Origin: Lineus longissimus
Lineage: Eukaryota > Nemertea > Pilidiophora > Heteronemertea > Lineidae
Assembly (NCBI RefSeq): GCF_910592395.1
Contig: NC_088320.1
Coordinates: 11,780,501-11,844,500, forward strand
Length of the DNA stretch: 64,000 nt
Direction: 5' to 3'
Of this stretch, positions 34,556 to 45,320 are shown in pieces (the stretch's first letter is position 1; every line of letters begins with the position of its first letter). The translations under genes were made by a program, and so were the position numbers. A model generated the notes under the pieces. That model saw only the letters and a program-made list of their open reading frames with translations. It ran no database searches and had not been told where the DNA came from.

Positions 34556-35495
34556 TAACAACATTACATTGTTTTCCAGTATACATTCATTTAGCATACT
34601 GTCCTCCGCGGGAGCCTTATTTCTATCCAACTTATAGCGATAGCGTTAAGAAGCTCAGCATCACTAAAGACAGCTCAGGCGTGTTGACTAAGTAAGTCAT
34701 GTTCGCTGCTATTTTATTTTCTACCTGAAGTTGTCATGGAACTCTTTAGCGACCAGTGTGTTACGGGGTACGGCTTCTTTCCATTTTAGAATTTTGAAAT
34801 ATTTTCTAGGATTGCGTTTTTTCAGCACCTACATTGACAGTCCACTTAAACTCCCTTTTCTTAGCTAGTAACAGTTCGTAGGCGGGCTTAGACCGGCTTC
34901 TTTTGAACTCATTTAGCGCCGCCTTGTTGAATTTCATTTTATCATAACATTCGCGTTTGAACCAGTTGGGAGCGTCTCCTAACGAAAACACAAGAGTACA
35001 CTTTTCAAAAAAATACGTGTCCCCAATAGGCTGTCATGCGGTAGTAACGAGATCGACATAATGATTGACTCCCAATTCATTCGCTGGAATGAGCTGTAGG
35101 TCTTCTGTAAGTTTTTTTTTATTGTGTTCTCAAGGTCATTTTAAAAGTGATTAGCATGTGCATCGTTCCGTGCCACTCGATCATACGAAGTGCGAGCTTT
35201 GCTATTATAGATAGGAGTGGCCGCTTCAGAATTAACACCAGCAATAAAACAGCTAATAGAAGCATGGTTAGACGTTGTGCTTAGGTCAACCGCTTTGAAT
35301 GACTCGACGAAACTAGTGCTATGATGGACGTGCCATTATGGGTAAAGCATGTGAACTTTCAAGTATCGGGGTTTGTATCTCCATTCAGAATTGACAAGCC
35401 GCACGAGCCACATAAATAAAGAAGACTTCCACCCTGAGCATTCACATTCATAAATCTTCAGAACTCCTGTCATCAAAAAATGAATATTCAGAGAA

Positions 35496-36020
35496 TTCTT
35501 CTTCTTTTCGGCGTTCGCCCGGCACTTGGAGCTGCTTTTCTCCAGGGAGTATTCTTGTTCCAAAGCGGGATGACTGTTTATGCGTGACACTACGGTTATG
35601 CGCCAATTGGGTTTATTGGCCTAGTGAATCCGACTTCGGCGAAAGGCTGAGTCCACGCGAGCTACTCATGTTTCACTTGGTGGGGTCTTGAACCGCTCTG
35701 GCATAGACGCAAGATACAAGGAACCTCGGTTTTAAGTCTCATTCGAAGGACTGTGAAGAGCCAGGAATTTTAGTTCCTTGAAAAGCCACGCCGGTGTACC
35801 AGCGATAGCAGTCCTAGGGTTAGTTGTCCCCAAAACAAAACATTGGTATTGTCAACGGTTATGGTGAGGGTTAGTCGTATACTCGTAAAAAGAGAACACC
35901 AAGCCTTAATCAGCTGTTACAATAGAAAGCGGACTATGGTTCCAGGGGGACTTTGATCACGTTCACACCGGTTCATCCAGAAATACAATTTTGGGTTCTC
36001 CCCGAATCGAAACCGGGCCG
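35496..36020 (-). mobile_element. tRNA-derived SINE, 5'-truncated, unit A
   Basis: Same body as the SINE at 19421-19819 with the (GAA)n tail near 35496-35506 and a B-box-like GGTTTCGATTCGG near 36005-36020 on the minus strand. The A-box part of the head is lost. It is split by a 173-bp CCGG-flanked mini-element at 35795-35967. The copy at 57141-57665 has the same split, so both events predate the duplication. Confidence 0.8.
35791..35971. mobile_element. Mini-element TGT...ACA with CCGG duplication, inside SINE (unit A)
   Basis: The insert 35795-35967 begins TGTACCAGCGATAGCAGTCC and ends TCACGTTCACA, flanked by CCGG on both sides. The uninterrupted SINE at 19720 reads CACGCCGGTTCATCC at the same point, which proves the insertion and the 4-bp target duplication. 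It shares TAGCAGTCCTAGGG-type wording with the element at 34391. Confidence 0.75.
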
Positions 36021-36124
36021 CGATATTTTTTTCCCAAACGACATTATCCATTGCAATTGTTATTCGTAGTTTCTATAGCTCTTCTATCATAAAGAGGGCG
36101 TGCGCGCAGGGGACGGTAAGGGTC

Positions 36125-36146
36125 AGGGTTAGGGTTAGACGAATTT
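36125..36146. repeat. Short TTAGGG-like interstitial repeat
   Basis: GGGTCAGGGTTAGGGTTAG occurs beside the transposase remnant, with an extra GGGTAA step in unit B (57768-57782). Too short for a telomere; probably part of an element end. Confidence 0.5.
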
Positions 36147-36179
36147 CCCCCACACATTGCGGAAATATATTAACACTCG

Positions 36180-36524
36180 CCACTGTTTCGCCAAGAGTTT
36201 CTATGCATTATGAATCGATAGCTGTGGAAACAATCCAAACCATCGATTACTTCCCTTCTGATTACGTCTCTCTGTCCTCGTAAGGTCTCAACTGCAGCGA
36301 CGATTCTGGTACATAAGTCATTGATATCTTGTGGAGACAACTTGTAAACTTGATTCTAAAGATGTCCCCACAAAACAACCCACAGGGGGTGAGGTTCCGG
36401 GGACCTTTGTTGGCCTCTCAATCTCATGGCTGATCGCACCAAATGCATCTGCTACTTGCTTGAGGCTTCCAGTCCTCAACCACTCTGTTACCGCAAACAC
36501 ACGCCGCTCAGTTGTAAGCTGCAT
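36180..36524 (-). pseudogene. Transposase with HTH joined to C-terminal end (internal deletion), unit A
   Basis: The minus strand begins MQLTTERRVFAVTEWLRTGS followed by LKQVADAFGA, which matches the N-terminal helix-turn-helix of insect- and invertebrate-type Tc/mariner-related transposases (the DUF4817-like start). After about 30 codons it jumps, in another frame, to RSPEPHPLWVVLWGHL, then NQVYKLSPQDINDLCTRIVA, which is the wording of the C-terminal end of such transposases (PRSPDLTPLDFFLWGHLK). The catalytic middle is deleted. Kept in the same form in unit B (57820-58168). Confidence 0.6.
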
Positions 36525-36643
36525 TTTTCTGGTCTGAGAAAATTAGCAACCTTTTCAACTTCAAGGAGTGTGTAATGAATACAACATGCAGATGATTGCA
36601 TAATTTGGAGGCCCGACAAAAGCCCTGCACAGGATTCGATCAT

Positions 36644-36816
36644 CGACCAGGCGCATATCGCACAGAAGATGAGCCTAAATGACACCAGGAGATAATGGAA
36701 GAAATTGACGTGCTCATATTTCACAAAAGGCAGACAATAGAGAAATGAACAAACAGTCCGTCTCAACCTGCCAAGGTTAGAGCGACATGCGCCTGGTTTT
36801 GCTGTGACGGGTCACA
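36644..36816. mobile_element. MITE with TGTGACCCGTC ends, left end lost (unit A)
   Basis: The right end GCGCCTGGTTTTGCTGTGAC then GGGTCACA ends at 36816. The complementary left end is present in unit B (58448) but deleted here, together with about 140-175 bases of flank. See 58448-58637. Confidence 0.6.
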
Positions 36817-37387
36817 AAATGTTTAGACATGTCAAATAATTTAACAAATTAATCTTGGTTTCTTTTTTTTAAATACCCTGTATAATCTATATGTACATGT
36901 ATATCAAATCCACGGAAAATCTGTAGATAATTTGTTCATAAAGGATCTAGTAAGGTTGTACAAATTTACAAATAATACAGATTATACAGATTCTATACAC
37001 GCTCAGATTCTATATAGCATTCATGCCATTTTCTTTAACGTCTGCTACAGAAAGTGTTGTCTGTGTACTTGGCAGTGACATCATCAAAATATCGAGAAAG
37101 CAGGTCGTCCGATAGAGAAATCTATTGGCTGAACTCTCGTAGACCGTGTAAATGCAATAGCATTCCGCGAAGTTACTATTTATAACTCACAATGTCATTT
37201 GCATAAGATATTGATGACGTGTTAGTCACGTGACAGTCGGACATCGACACTTATTTCTACGCATTTGAGCTTATTTCAAAGTCAATTATCTTTGACCCTG
37301 CATTGTTTTTAGCATGAATGATAGCATAGAGTCAGAGAGAGAAATATTCAGAACAATTATGTAGTATTTCCAACACTCGGACATGTA
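36817..37387. other. Duplicated sequence upstream of PAN-like exon
   Basis: AT-rich, including repeats of ATTATACAGATT near 36977-36995. May be intron or promoter. No gene called. Confidence 0.4.
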
Positions 37388-37562
37388 CCAGATTGAATCT
37401 AACTGCCCTAGTTAGAAAGCCTGAATCCATTACGAAACCGCATGTTTGTCCGACATTGTCTGTAATTCAGCGATGGGGAAATAGAGGGCAGCAGCTGCAG
37501 TGACGTCATCTTCGCGGAATGCTATACATGACATAGGTGGACTATTGCACGTTCTGACCAAC

Positions 37563-37937
37563 ATGGACAGAGCTTCAGCAAGATTAGTGTTTTCATCATT
37601 CCATTTCATGACAATGCATATTAGCGGAACCGATAATAATTTAACCTCTGCAATCTTACGAGTTCAGTCAATTCTTCGATGTAGCGTGGCATGCTCGAAT
37701 ATTCATAGGTGCGTTGCTTTTTCCACCACCTACCACTTGAACGGCCATGACGGCCATAATCCAAGGTTAACCTGTCATCTTCGCAAGGATACTGCTACCA
37801 AGGGCTGGAATTGCCGTGGCCGGAGAACAAGACATCGGTTTTGGAAAAAGCAGGTAGCTAACTTTTCAGTTTTCATATTCGCAACCTATTTTGCAATAAA
37901 GACATTATTTGCTGTTATTGCGGGCACAACAAGTTAA
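37563..37937 (+). CDS. PAN/Apple-like exon or small protein, unit A
   Basis: The open frame runs from an in-frame stop near 37482 to 37937. The first in-frame ATG is at 37563 (37500 is GTG). It encodes a Cys pattern C-x3-C-x5-C...C (SILRCSVACSNIHRCVAF, later RLTCHLRK, then NWC), as in PAN/Apple domains, which are extracellular binding modules. A good donor (GCAG|GTAGCT) follows ...RFWKKQ at 37853, phase 0, so the exon may end there. If unspliced, the protein would end in a hydrophobic segment (FSVFIFATYFAIKTLFAVIAG). 37388-37926 is identical in unit B. Signal peptide not obvious. Upstream exons not found. Confidence 0.45.
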   Translation: MDRASARLVFSSFHFMTMHISGTDNNLTSAILRVQSILRCSVACSNIHRCVAFSTTYHLNGHDGHNPRLTCHLRKDTATKGWNCRGRRTRHRFWKKQVANFSVFIFATYFAIKTLFAVIAGTTS

Positions 37938-37977
37938 AAGCCGGTACGGTGGTGCTCTCGATCCGTCGTTGGTCACC

Positions 37978-37989
37978 CCCCCCCCCCCT
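37978..37989. repeat. Poly-C run, variable between units
   Basis: C run of about a dozen followed by TCCCCC; shorter in unit B (59797-59807). Confidence 0.6.
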
Positions 37990-40504
37990 CCCCCTTCACT
38001 CTATACTCTGAAACGTTTACCAATTTTCGGCGAACTGGTAGATATGAAAGATCACCGCGGTGTGCATGCCATGATATGGAGCTCTTTAAACGAGCTATAT
38101 GGTAAGATAGTGTGTATACCGTCAACAAAAAAAAGTTGACCCGGAACAAGAAAACCTCCACCCCCAGGTGAAATGTTTGCACGCGAATCGTATACGCCGA
38201 TGCACAGCAATTTACCTGGGGAGAGTTTTTCGTTTTCCAAAACAATGCAGCGGGACCGATGATTTTACGCAGAGTAGCCGCAGAGTAGCCGCCGATTTCG
38301 TCAAAACAGGGGCGAATCAAAGTGTGACGATAACCTGGTGCGAAGCGAAATGCATTAAACAAGAATCTGCATCGCTGCCAGAGATTATGTTTCTCTTTCC
38401 GCGAAGAAATCGTGCTTTGAACTGGCAAAAGTCCGCAAAAGATTTCGAGTCTGCTAACTTTTCCGTAGTACGCATATGCGCACCAACATGATCGGTCCGG
38501 GGCTGCCCGTTTCGACGACGATTTCGTCAATGTCATGGGGTGCGGGAGGATGTCGACGGTCTAGTCCTATTAATAATACAATAATCTTGAAAATACATTG
38601 GTCTCAATGTTTATTCCCCGTTTCTATGACAAAATCCTATCGTGAAACCTGAAACCATTCGTCCACAACACAAGCCATTTCAATTTTCCGTAGAAAGCGC
38701 ATGCGCACTAATTCAAACGCACGCGCTACCATCGAACTATTCCCGCTTAACATTGTGTGCTAGCCAACTGCCATGATGGCAGCATCCTTACTATATACCC
38801 CCCCCCCCCCCCCCCCTCACCACCACCACCACCCGAGTCTTCTCGCTCACCAGCCCTATTAACGAAGAGCTCCCTAACAAGGCATGAACCTTCCCCATAT
38901 TAAAATATAGTATTCTCACTATGCAAAAGAGTTGGAGTTTTGATATTTTCTTTTGTAATGATTTTGTAACCTTGTTGCATATGTGGTAACGGAGATCGCG
39001 TAATGTACGTTGCATTAGATGTACCTTCTATATGTTACGTAGGCTTTCATTGTGTGTGTGTGTGGGGGGGGGGGGGGGGGGTGTCAGTCGATGTTGGGGT
39101 GTAGAACTCTTATTTCCACGTGTCTGTGATGAGAGTTGAGGAACATGCTCGACGAGGCGATCGATCATGTGCACTAAATGTAGAACACAAATGACACAGT
39201 GAATAAATCGAACTGGAAAAAAGACTATGTAAGATTTTTACCAACATCGCTGTTTAAAAAGAAACCCCATTCTCGTTATTATGCACGGCGTACATTCAAA
39301 TGAGGAATAAAATGTACAGCTACACTTCAATTTTGAGAATGGATTACAGCGTCTGATGATAACTTCGACTCGCCTGAACTGGTAAACATTTCACAGTGAA
39401 AAATTCCGTGTAACTGCACAATACTTTTTTGAATATATATGCCTTAGGCGTATATATTAAAGTCGTTGACTGCAATCATTTCATTGCAGCCATATCATGA
39501 ACCGATCCTATTTTGGAATTGCAAAATTTACTGTAAAAATGCAGATGAAATATCACTATGAAAACATTAGTCGATTAACTGAATATATTAATAGATAACT
39601 GTAATCAAACCTCGGAGGTGAAGTCGGAACTGCGGAAACATCTTAAAACGGTATGAGAAAATCGATATCCTAATATCTGCGCTCTGTTACTTATTACAAT
39701 GTACATATATTTATTGTATATTTGAAAAAGTATACAATGAATATTTGCAATGTTCCATCAGTATCAAATTGTTCAAACCTCGAAATTTATCGACTTATAT
39801 ATCTAATATCAATCTTTTCAGTTTCACTGTTTTAGGGTATTTCCGCCTTGTTACCCCAGATTCCGCAGTTTTCGCAGATTCCGCTGAATAGCCATGGCCG
39901 TCAGGATGGGATTCGGAGCGGAGCGCAACCTCTTTAATTTACGGGGGATCCAAAACAGGCATTATACGTTGAAAATGGATTGATATAATCAAGATGCGTG
40001 CATTACTTATCACGCGTGTCTAATCAAGAGAGGAGCAGCCTTCCATCTCCAACATGTCATGTATTAACTTTAGAATTTGAACATACTCTAAAACCCCGAA
40101 TACAAGGAATGATGCTCCGCCCCCAATCGTTACATTGGTTTTGAATGGTAATTGACAAATAAGTATTATTCTCTTATCAATGGCATGGGCCATGGAGTCG
40201 CATGTGTTATAATCACGCTCTGATCGTGGCTGACATTGACAGTGAAACGAAATCAACATCACTGGTTATAGTAGGCCCATTTCTTCTAATAAAAGAGACC
40301 CGTTGTGTCGTTTCTTTAGAATTGATATTGAGGTTCTAGAATCTCTCTTCCATTGTAATGATTGGTGGTGGAGCCTCATTCCTTGTATTGGAGGTATTCA
40401 TCCTTTATAACCCGAACACTACATTCAGAGATGTCATATACATATCTTAACTTTCAACCGAAACGCCGAACTAGCAGAGGGGCAACTATCGGTCGTACCG
40501 TGAT
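37990..40504. other. Possible intron between PAN-like exon and the 359-codon frame, unit A
   Basis: Holds a frame open on minus (about 187 codons, 37973-38536) that is broken in unit B (60239 onward), so not a gene. Also holds an A-only segment (about 38562-38795), poly-C followed by (CAC)n at 38801-38832, (TG)n plus poly-G at 39050-39080, and an A-only 50-base insertion near 39440-39490. Confidence 0.5.
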
Positions 40505-40660
40505 GTGAGGATCCATGGCCAATTCCCAGCGTGGGCGGCATCGGTATTTTACCACACGAAGTTAAGGGTCATAGTCACGGTGGCATTTTTTCATTACACT
40601 TTGAGCTCTCATCGTAATGTCTACGTCTTCAGCCAAGAGACTATAAGTGGAGATTTTAGA

Positions 40661-41584
40661 ATGACATCTAATTTTCATTTTTACGAGCTCACCTACATTG
40701 CTGGCGAATTTGACGATGATGTAATAGGTGTTAGCACTCGTCGTGGACGGAAGTCTGCCTATGAAAAATTTCGGGTATTTCTATTCGATTTGAATGGAAA
40801 AGGTTATTGCCGAAAATTGATTTTACCGTATGATGAACTTAAGAAAAGCCTCGGTCCGAGAAATTCGACGTTCGAATATTTCAAAATGGTTTCATGCGGT
40901 GAGAATGTTTTCTTAGAGATGACCTTTCGATGCAAATTTAAGAAGCACAAGTACAGGGAAAATACCCTTTCTATATCTTGGTTAGATTGGTATAAAATAG
41001 TAAACGTAGGGTTCGTTCTTAAACTTCAGTATATAAAAGGCCTAAAAGGGAAGCGCTACTCTCTCATGTCTGAAGCCGACATAGTTAAATCACTTAATAT
41101 GGATAACATCATACTAGAAGATATCAAATGTGATTTAAATGGTTATCTCTATAAATCATCAGGCAGCGCACATCCAATCACCATCTTAGAAAAACCGTAC
41201 GAGCATGGTACATCCACCTCTATTATCTTTCGTGGTGATTTCTTCAGAAAATTTGGAGACTCTCCAATTGTGTCTTTGCTCGGGTCTCATAACGTTGTCA
41301 TTGAGGTTCATCGGTCGAAAGTTGTCACCAACGTCGTTCTAAGTGACCCTACGGAGAACTACAAGTTTCATTCTAAGAAACACGCTAAATTAATTTTTAT
41401 GTTAAACTTGGAGCCATGCCTTGACCAATCAGATGTTAAAGCTAGGCCTACGTTATTGAAGACATTAGATGCCCAGTTTGTCTCATATTATATGCTTATT
41501 GTTGATGCGAATGAAAGAATAATCGCCTGGCCAAAATTTGGTTCTAGTAATAAGCAGTTGACGGCGAAAGCATTTATTGTGTGA
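40661..41584 (+). CDS. Conserved hypothetical protein, unit A (359-codon open frame)
   Basis: The frame is open from the codon after a stop at 40472 to 41584. The first in-frame ATG is Met53 (40661), giving 307 aa; 40505 is GTG. In-frame residues before Met53 may be exonic, with possible acceptors at 40477 (CTAGCAG) or 40632 (GTCTTCAG). The protein is basic and rich in aromatic residues with many short alternating strands (ELTYIAGEFDDDVIG, FRVFLFDLNGKG, ILEDIKCDLNGYLYK), which suggests an all-beta fold, perhaps a propeller. I recognise no family. In unit B it is intact, with 12 differences over 1080 nt, 6 silent and 6 replacement, no indel. It lies 2.7 kb downstream of the PAN-like exon on the same strand. 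Confidence 0.6.
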   Translation: MTSNFHFYELTYIAGEFDDDVIGVSTRRGRKSAYEKFRVFLFDLNGKGYCRKLILPYDELKKSLGPRNSTFEYFKMVSCGENVFLEMTFRCKFKKHKYRENTLSISWLDWYKIVNVGFVLKLQYIKGLKGKRYSLMSEADIVKSLNMDNIILEDIKCDLNGYLYKSSGSAHPITILEKPYEHGTSTSIIFRGDFFRKFGDSPIVSLLGSHNVVIEVHRSKVVTNVVLSDPTENYKFHSKKHAKLIFMLNLEPCLDQSDVKARPTLLKTLDAQFVSYYMLIVDANERIIAWPKFGSSNKQLTAKAFIV

Positions 41585-44439
41585 AAAAAAAAGTATTTTG
41601 TGTTTTAACTGAACTGCGTGAACAAAACTCCCATTTAATGTAATACATGAAGCTGAGTAAAGGAAACCACTTGAAAATATAAATGATAGTGAGTTTTGAA
41701 CAGTAAAAGCCTCCGATTAAAATAAGTTCTTGATGTGAGCAGTTTCGGGGACGGTTGCGAAATCCTCACTTTTACTTTCATCCCGTGAATTGCATCACAA
41801 TTTAGCATGTATTGTATCATACAACCTAAGTCAGACCATCAACCTTGATCCTGGCCGGCTTTAAACATCCCTCAGTATTTGTCACCGATCATTTCATTCA
41901 TAGCAATGTTCCCTCGTCTTTATCGTGACAGGACCTCTTAAAGGCCACGACTCCTGCTTTTATGATTGCATGACATGTACAGATCCTCAAAGAGGAGACT
42001 TAAAGCTCCGCATTAAATCAAGTTTGATCAAAATTGAAGCACCCAGTCAGAGATAAAGCAAGATTAACTGTTTTGTTTACATGTTATGTAACAGCCTTGG
42101 TTAGGTTTCTAAGTGAAGTCAGGCGGCAAGTTTACTGACATAGATCAGACTGATGTTTGATTTCTTACTATAATGGTATAAATTTGTCTGTATTACCTTA
42201 CCTTTTTATAGGGTATATCGAATGTCAATGAAAAACTGACTTCATATATCAATTTTAAGAGCATTCATTGATATTTGTCCTCCCAAGTAGGGCAATAGCC
42301 TGATCTACATCACAACTTTTGCTGAACCCGCCGCCTGGCTCTGACAAGCCAGTTGCTGGCCTGATTAGGTAATCAAGTTGTCAAACACATCTTCAAAATG
42401 GATGGAGCTAATTGCATTGGGTTTTCTGTATTGTATAAAGTGTTAGGTACACTTTTGAAATCGTCTTACAGCAGAAAATGGCAAAATACCTGGAGTTATG
42501 GCCTTTAAGGAAGGTGATAATACAGACATTGTACAGCTCCGAAGGGACAAGATTTTAGACTGTTAATGGTAATAATGCGAAACTTTCTCAAAGTAATTAT
42601 GGTTTATATCTATAAATCAAAGCCAGACTAGACATCGGTTCTTTCCACTTTTCAAAAACACGCAAGACATGGTTGCATGAAAAAATTTCATTGATAATTT
42701 GGCTGATAAGACTTTTCATACTCAACTATGTCTTGTAGTTGAACTTACACATGCGATAAGCAGCACCGTCTCGTTTGAAAGACGTGACCGTCCTTTGAGT
42801 GAGATTCTGCTCTCGGTCTGGTTAGCGAGAGAGATATGGTAAAAACAGTTGGACGACTAGACTTTTATTGCCTGCAGCTCTATACGTGTAATTGGGAATT
42901 AAAATTGAAAGAATGCATTATTCGGAGGTTTCAGCTTGCATCTTCTTCAAGCTCCAAATCTTTGAGTTTGATATGCTTGCACACCCTGCTGTCCAGGTTT
43001 CATTACAATATGGTTACATAGCTGCTAGCTATGATCCAGGTCAGATTACTAGAACCGACTGGACAAGAACGGATTATGACTTTGTACTTTCAGGGCGGTT
43101 GTTAAGATGATTACATTGAATTCATGCAAGGGTGGCGGTCCTTTTGGAGAATGTGCATGCGTGGACGTCAGGCTGTTCTCTCAATTGTAATTGACACCAA
43201 TTTCGAAATGCGTTTGGAAGGCTCCTTTCTAATAATAATAATTGATGCTGTAGACCGCCGGAGATGCCGTGATCTCATCTTTCTGTAGTAATTCGATTCA
43301 TTTATGTGATGAATACAGGTCAGTAGCAGCAATCGCTCCAAGCAATCAAATGAATGGGCGGCATTTATTGCAATATGTTTGTTGTTTTTCTTCTTCTGGT
43401 TCTTCTTCTTCTTCATCAGTTTACGATTTTTCTGAACGTGTTTGATGCTTTTCATCGACGCATGGAGAGCTATCTCGGGTCACATCGGAGTCAACATCGG
43501 AAATCCTTTTTTTGTGCAATTTATTGATTGAAACTACTTATGTAGAATAGGAGATGACTGGACAGCCGACAGCTTGGTAATATTGCCCTTAATAATGCCA
43601 ATAGTCCTTTAAGGCCACCTCAAACCGAAAATTTTCAAACCAGACCCCCAAATCACTAATGACCACGAATTTTTTTAAACACTTCTTATAGGTTTAATCC
43701 AAAAATACCGGTTTTCATGTGAATGACTAAAGTAATTACTGCTCGAGAAAAATGTGATTTGACCGTCGGGTTGCAAAGCCAATCCGCTTAAACCAAGGAA
43801 ACTTTGAAAGCTACCTAAGCAAGTATATGCTGCTTGTTTGTTTTGGTTTCGATTCGTATGTCTTATGTTGCGTTGTGGGCGATCGATTTATAGATATACG
43901 GAAAACATTTCTTATATAAAAGTTCAAGTCTAATTTCATACAAGTTTTATATAAAATTCATATAAAAACTAGTACATGTATATGCATTTTATATAAAATT
44001 GATGTATTCATTTGTGTATAGTCTATTCATTCATTTACCTGTTCCACTACCTAACCCATATACTGTATTCTCCCACTTAAAGCTGAACTGCATGTACAAA
44101 ACAAGAGCGTCCCATATGGCAATAGTAAGAAATTCAAACGATCGAAAGGTCCTTCTGAATACGGCCTGAAACATGATAGACCTCCAATGCTTCGATGCGC
44201 TTGACTTCACAAACCAGCAAGTTACGAACTTAGTACAACAAATGCCGCGAGCATAGTGGGTGGCAGCACCAGACGGAGGAAGTAGTTCGCCTAGGGTTTT
44301 TTCGACACCCTCCGCACGGACTCCACACGTTCCGGAACACTCACTTACTTGTTAATCTGCAGTGATTAACCCGTTTTTATTGCAGTAAAGAAATGTTAAT
44401 CGGGATTTTATATTATATTTTATATTTGCCCCGGGTATT
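41585..44439. other. Intergenic, right part of unit A
   Basis: 41585-42473 is also visible in unit B; beyond that B lies outside the window. Contains the dispersed repeat at 43500-43611 and an AT-rich stretch near 43910-44010 with repeated TTTATATAAAATT. Small frames near 42836 and 43168 (Lys-rich from A/T runs) are not convincing. It could hold introns and later exons of the minus-strand gene starting at 45320. Confidence 0.4.
43500..43611 (-). repeat. Dispersed repeat, inverted copy of 9489-9600
   Basis: See 9489-9600. The match ends abruptly after TAATAATGCCAATAGTC. Confidence 0.65.
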
Positions 44440-44449
44440 CATATAGGGA

Positions 44450-44475
44450 GCTGTGCGCTACTTTGCGCACAGCGC
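44450..44475. repeat. Perfect GC-rich hairpin
   Basis: GCTGTGCGC, a 6-base loop, then GCGCACAGC. No T-run follows, so it is not a pol III terminator; role unknown. Confidence 0.5.
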
Positions 44476-44973
44476 TTGGGTCGAGTGAGGCGGTTTTGTT
44501 ATTATGTGACGTGTATCACGTGATGAATTCCCATACGGTACTTCGAAAAAAATTAAGAACTATTAACAACGTAAGGTGAAAGAGTACGACCAAAATAAAG
44601 GGGGAAAATTGCGGATATGGATGAATGTTTTAAACATATAGTGACCCCAATACTTTCCCGGCTTATTTTCGTGTAATCCCACACTTTTGATTTAATAGAT
44701 GACCCCAAATGCAAATTCAACCTGCTGAAATGGCCCCATATATAGAGAGTACAAAAAAATGCTATTTCTCCGAGATCGCTGCAAAGTTTACCCATTTAAC
44801 CCGGCGAGGACCATCTCCATATCAACCACGACTTTCAGGAAACATTTCGAGGTCATCCGATCTGAACTGACGGAGGAGATGTGTGACAAAACTATTTCAG
44901 CTCTACGTCCATTATAGTAGTGATGTCTGACCGTCAATGACAACACTGATGACGTCAGGTACATGTCACTCAC

Positions 44974-45320
44974 ACATTGTCTGGAGCATCCGCCTGAAGC
45001 TGCTGAATGACGTCACCATCTGGTGTCAAGCCTCTGAAGTGGACCGCGGCTCGTCCTTTTCGTCCGTCTGTCGTAACTACTAGAGTCACCGTGCATCCAA
45101 GTTTTGGGTTGCCTCGGGATGATCTAATGTCAACATTCCCAGTCGCTTCCATTTTTGATCTTGGCACCATATAAAACAACACGAACGTCTCATTCATGTT
45201 CATGATGACATCAGAATCATCGTCTCTGATGAGGTCGGCAAACTCTCCCCGGTATGAACGAAATGTTAGACCTAGGAATAAAGGTTCCAGGAACAATAAT
45301 ACTGATATTGTTAAAGGCAT
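44974..45320 (-). CDS. First exon of a secreted-protein gene, at the A/B junction
   Basis: ATG at 45320 has a good context (GAAG before ATG). The first residues MPLTISVLLFLEPLFLGLTF look like a signal peptide, so the product is probably secreted or on the cell surface. It continues for about 115 codons with strand-like segments (ETFVLFYMVP, KLGCTVTLVVTTDGR, AAVHFRGLTPDG) and one N-glycosylation site (NET). It runs into a consensus donor, TGT|GTGAGT, with GT at 44973-44972. Later exons should lie further left on the minus strand but were not found. Its 5' flank (45321-45549) belongs to unit B and is also seen at 21663-21893 without the exon. Family not recognised. Confidence 0.6.

Larger units (their letters stand above)
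33600..35335 (-). pseudogene. Non-LTR retrotransposon ORF2 remnant, unit A
   Basis: Reading the minus strand from 35.3 kb down: an endonuclease-end/linker part (DAPNWFKRECYDKMKFNKAA followed by LNEFKRSRSKPAYELLLAKK at 34806-34991), then RT motifs with frameshifts. These are SNAVIVPLHKKNGANEITNY followed by RGISLISNLGEM near 34090-34180, GFRPGLGTLDVAFTLRSMVE (damaged), and in unit B an intact VDYSRAFD block. Unit A has lost several bases in the SRAFD region (near 33888). Insertions at 34188-34351 and 34387-34555 split the coding sequence. CR1/Jockey-like by motif wording. Dead copy. Confidence 0.75.
21663..45320. repeat. Segmental tandem duplication, unit A
   Basis: Similarity to unit B starts at CTTCAAGAGATTTGGCCCG (21663, matching 45321) and continues in the same order and orientation to 42473 (matching 64000, the window end). 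Paired landmarks: 25402/47019, 28406/50020, 31786/53397, 36318/57962, 37500/59320, 40505/62032. Identity is high but mosaic. Some tracts are identical (31700-32418, 37388-37926); others differ by about 1-2% plus indels. A-only insertions include 34193-34351, 34391-34555 and about 38562-38795. B lacks 21894-24905. Confidence 0.92.

Noticed and set aside
36125-36146. TTAGGG repeats suggesting a telomere
   Set aside because: Only two to three units, inside duplicated DNA and next to transposon debris.
37973-38536. 187-codon minus-strand frame in unit A
   Set aside because: Broken in unit B by indels, and it starts or ends in a homopolymer with a Gly tail. Not conserved as coding.
40505-40660. 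Start of the 359-codon frame at 40505
   Set aside because: The codon is GTG; nuclear genes of animals rarely start there. The first ATG is 40661, or the 5' end comes from an upstream exon.
43168-43455. Lys/Asn-rich 95-codon minus frame
   Set aside because: The basic run comes from a TTCTTCTT-type low-complexity tract; no domain, no start context.
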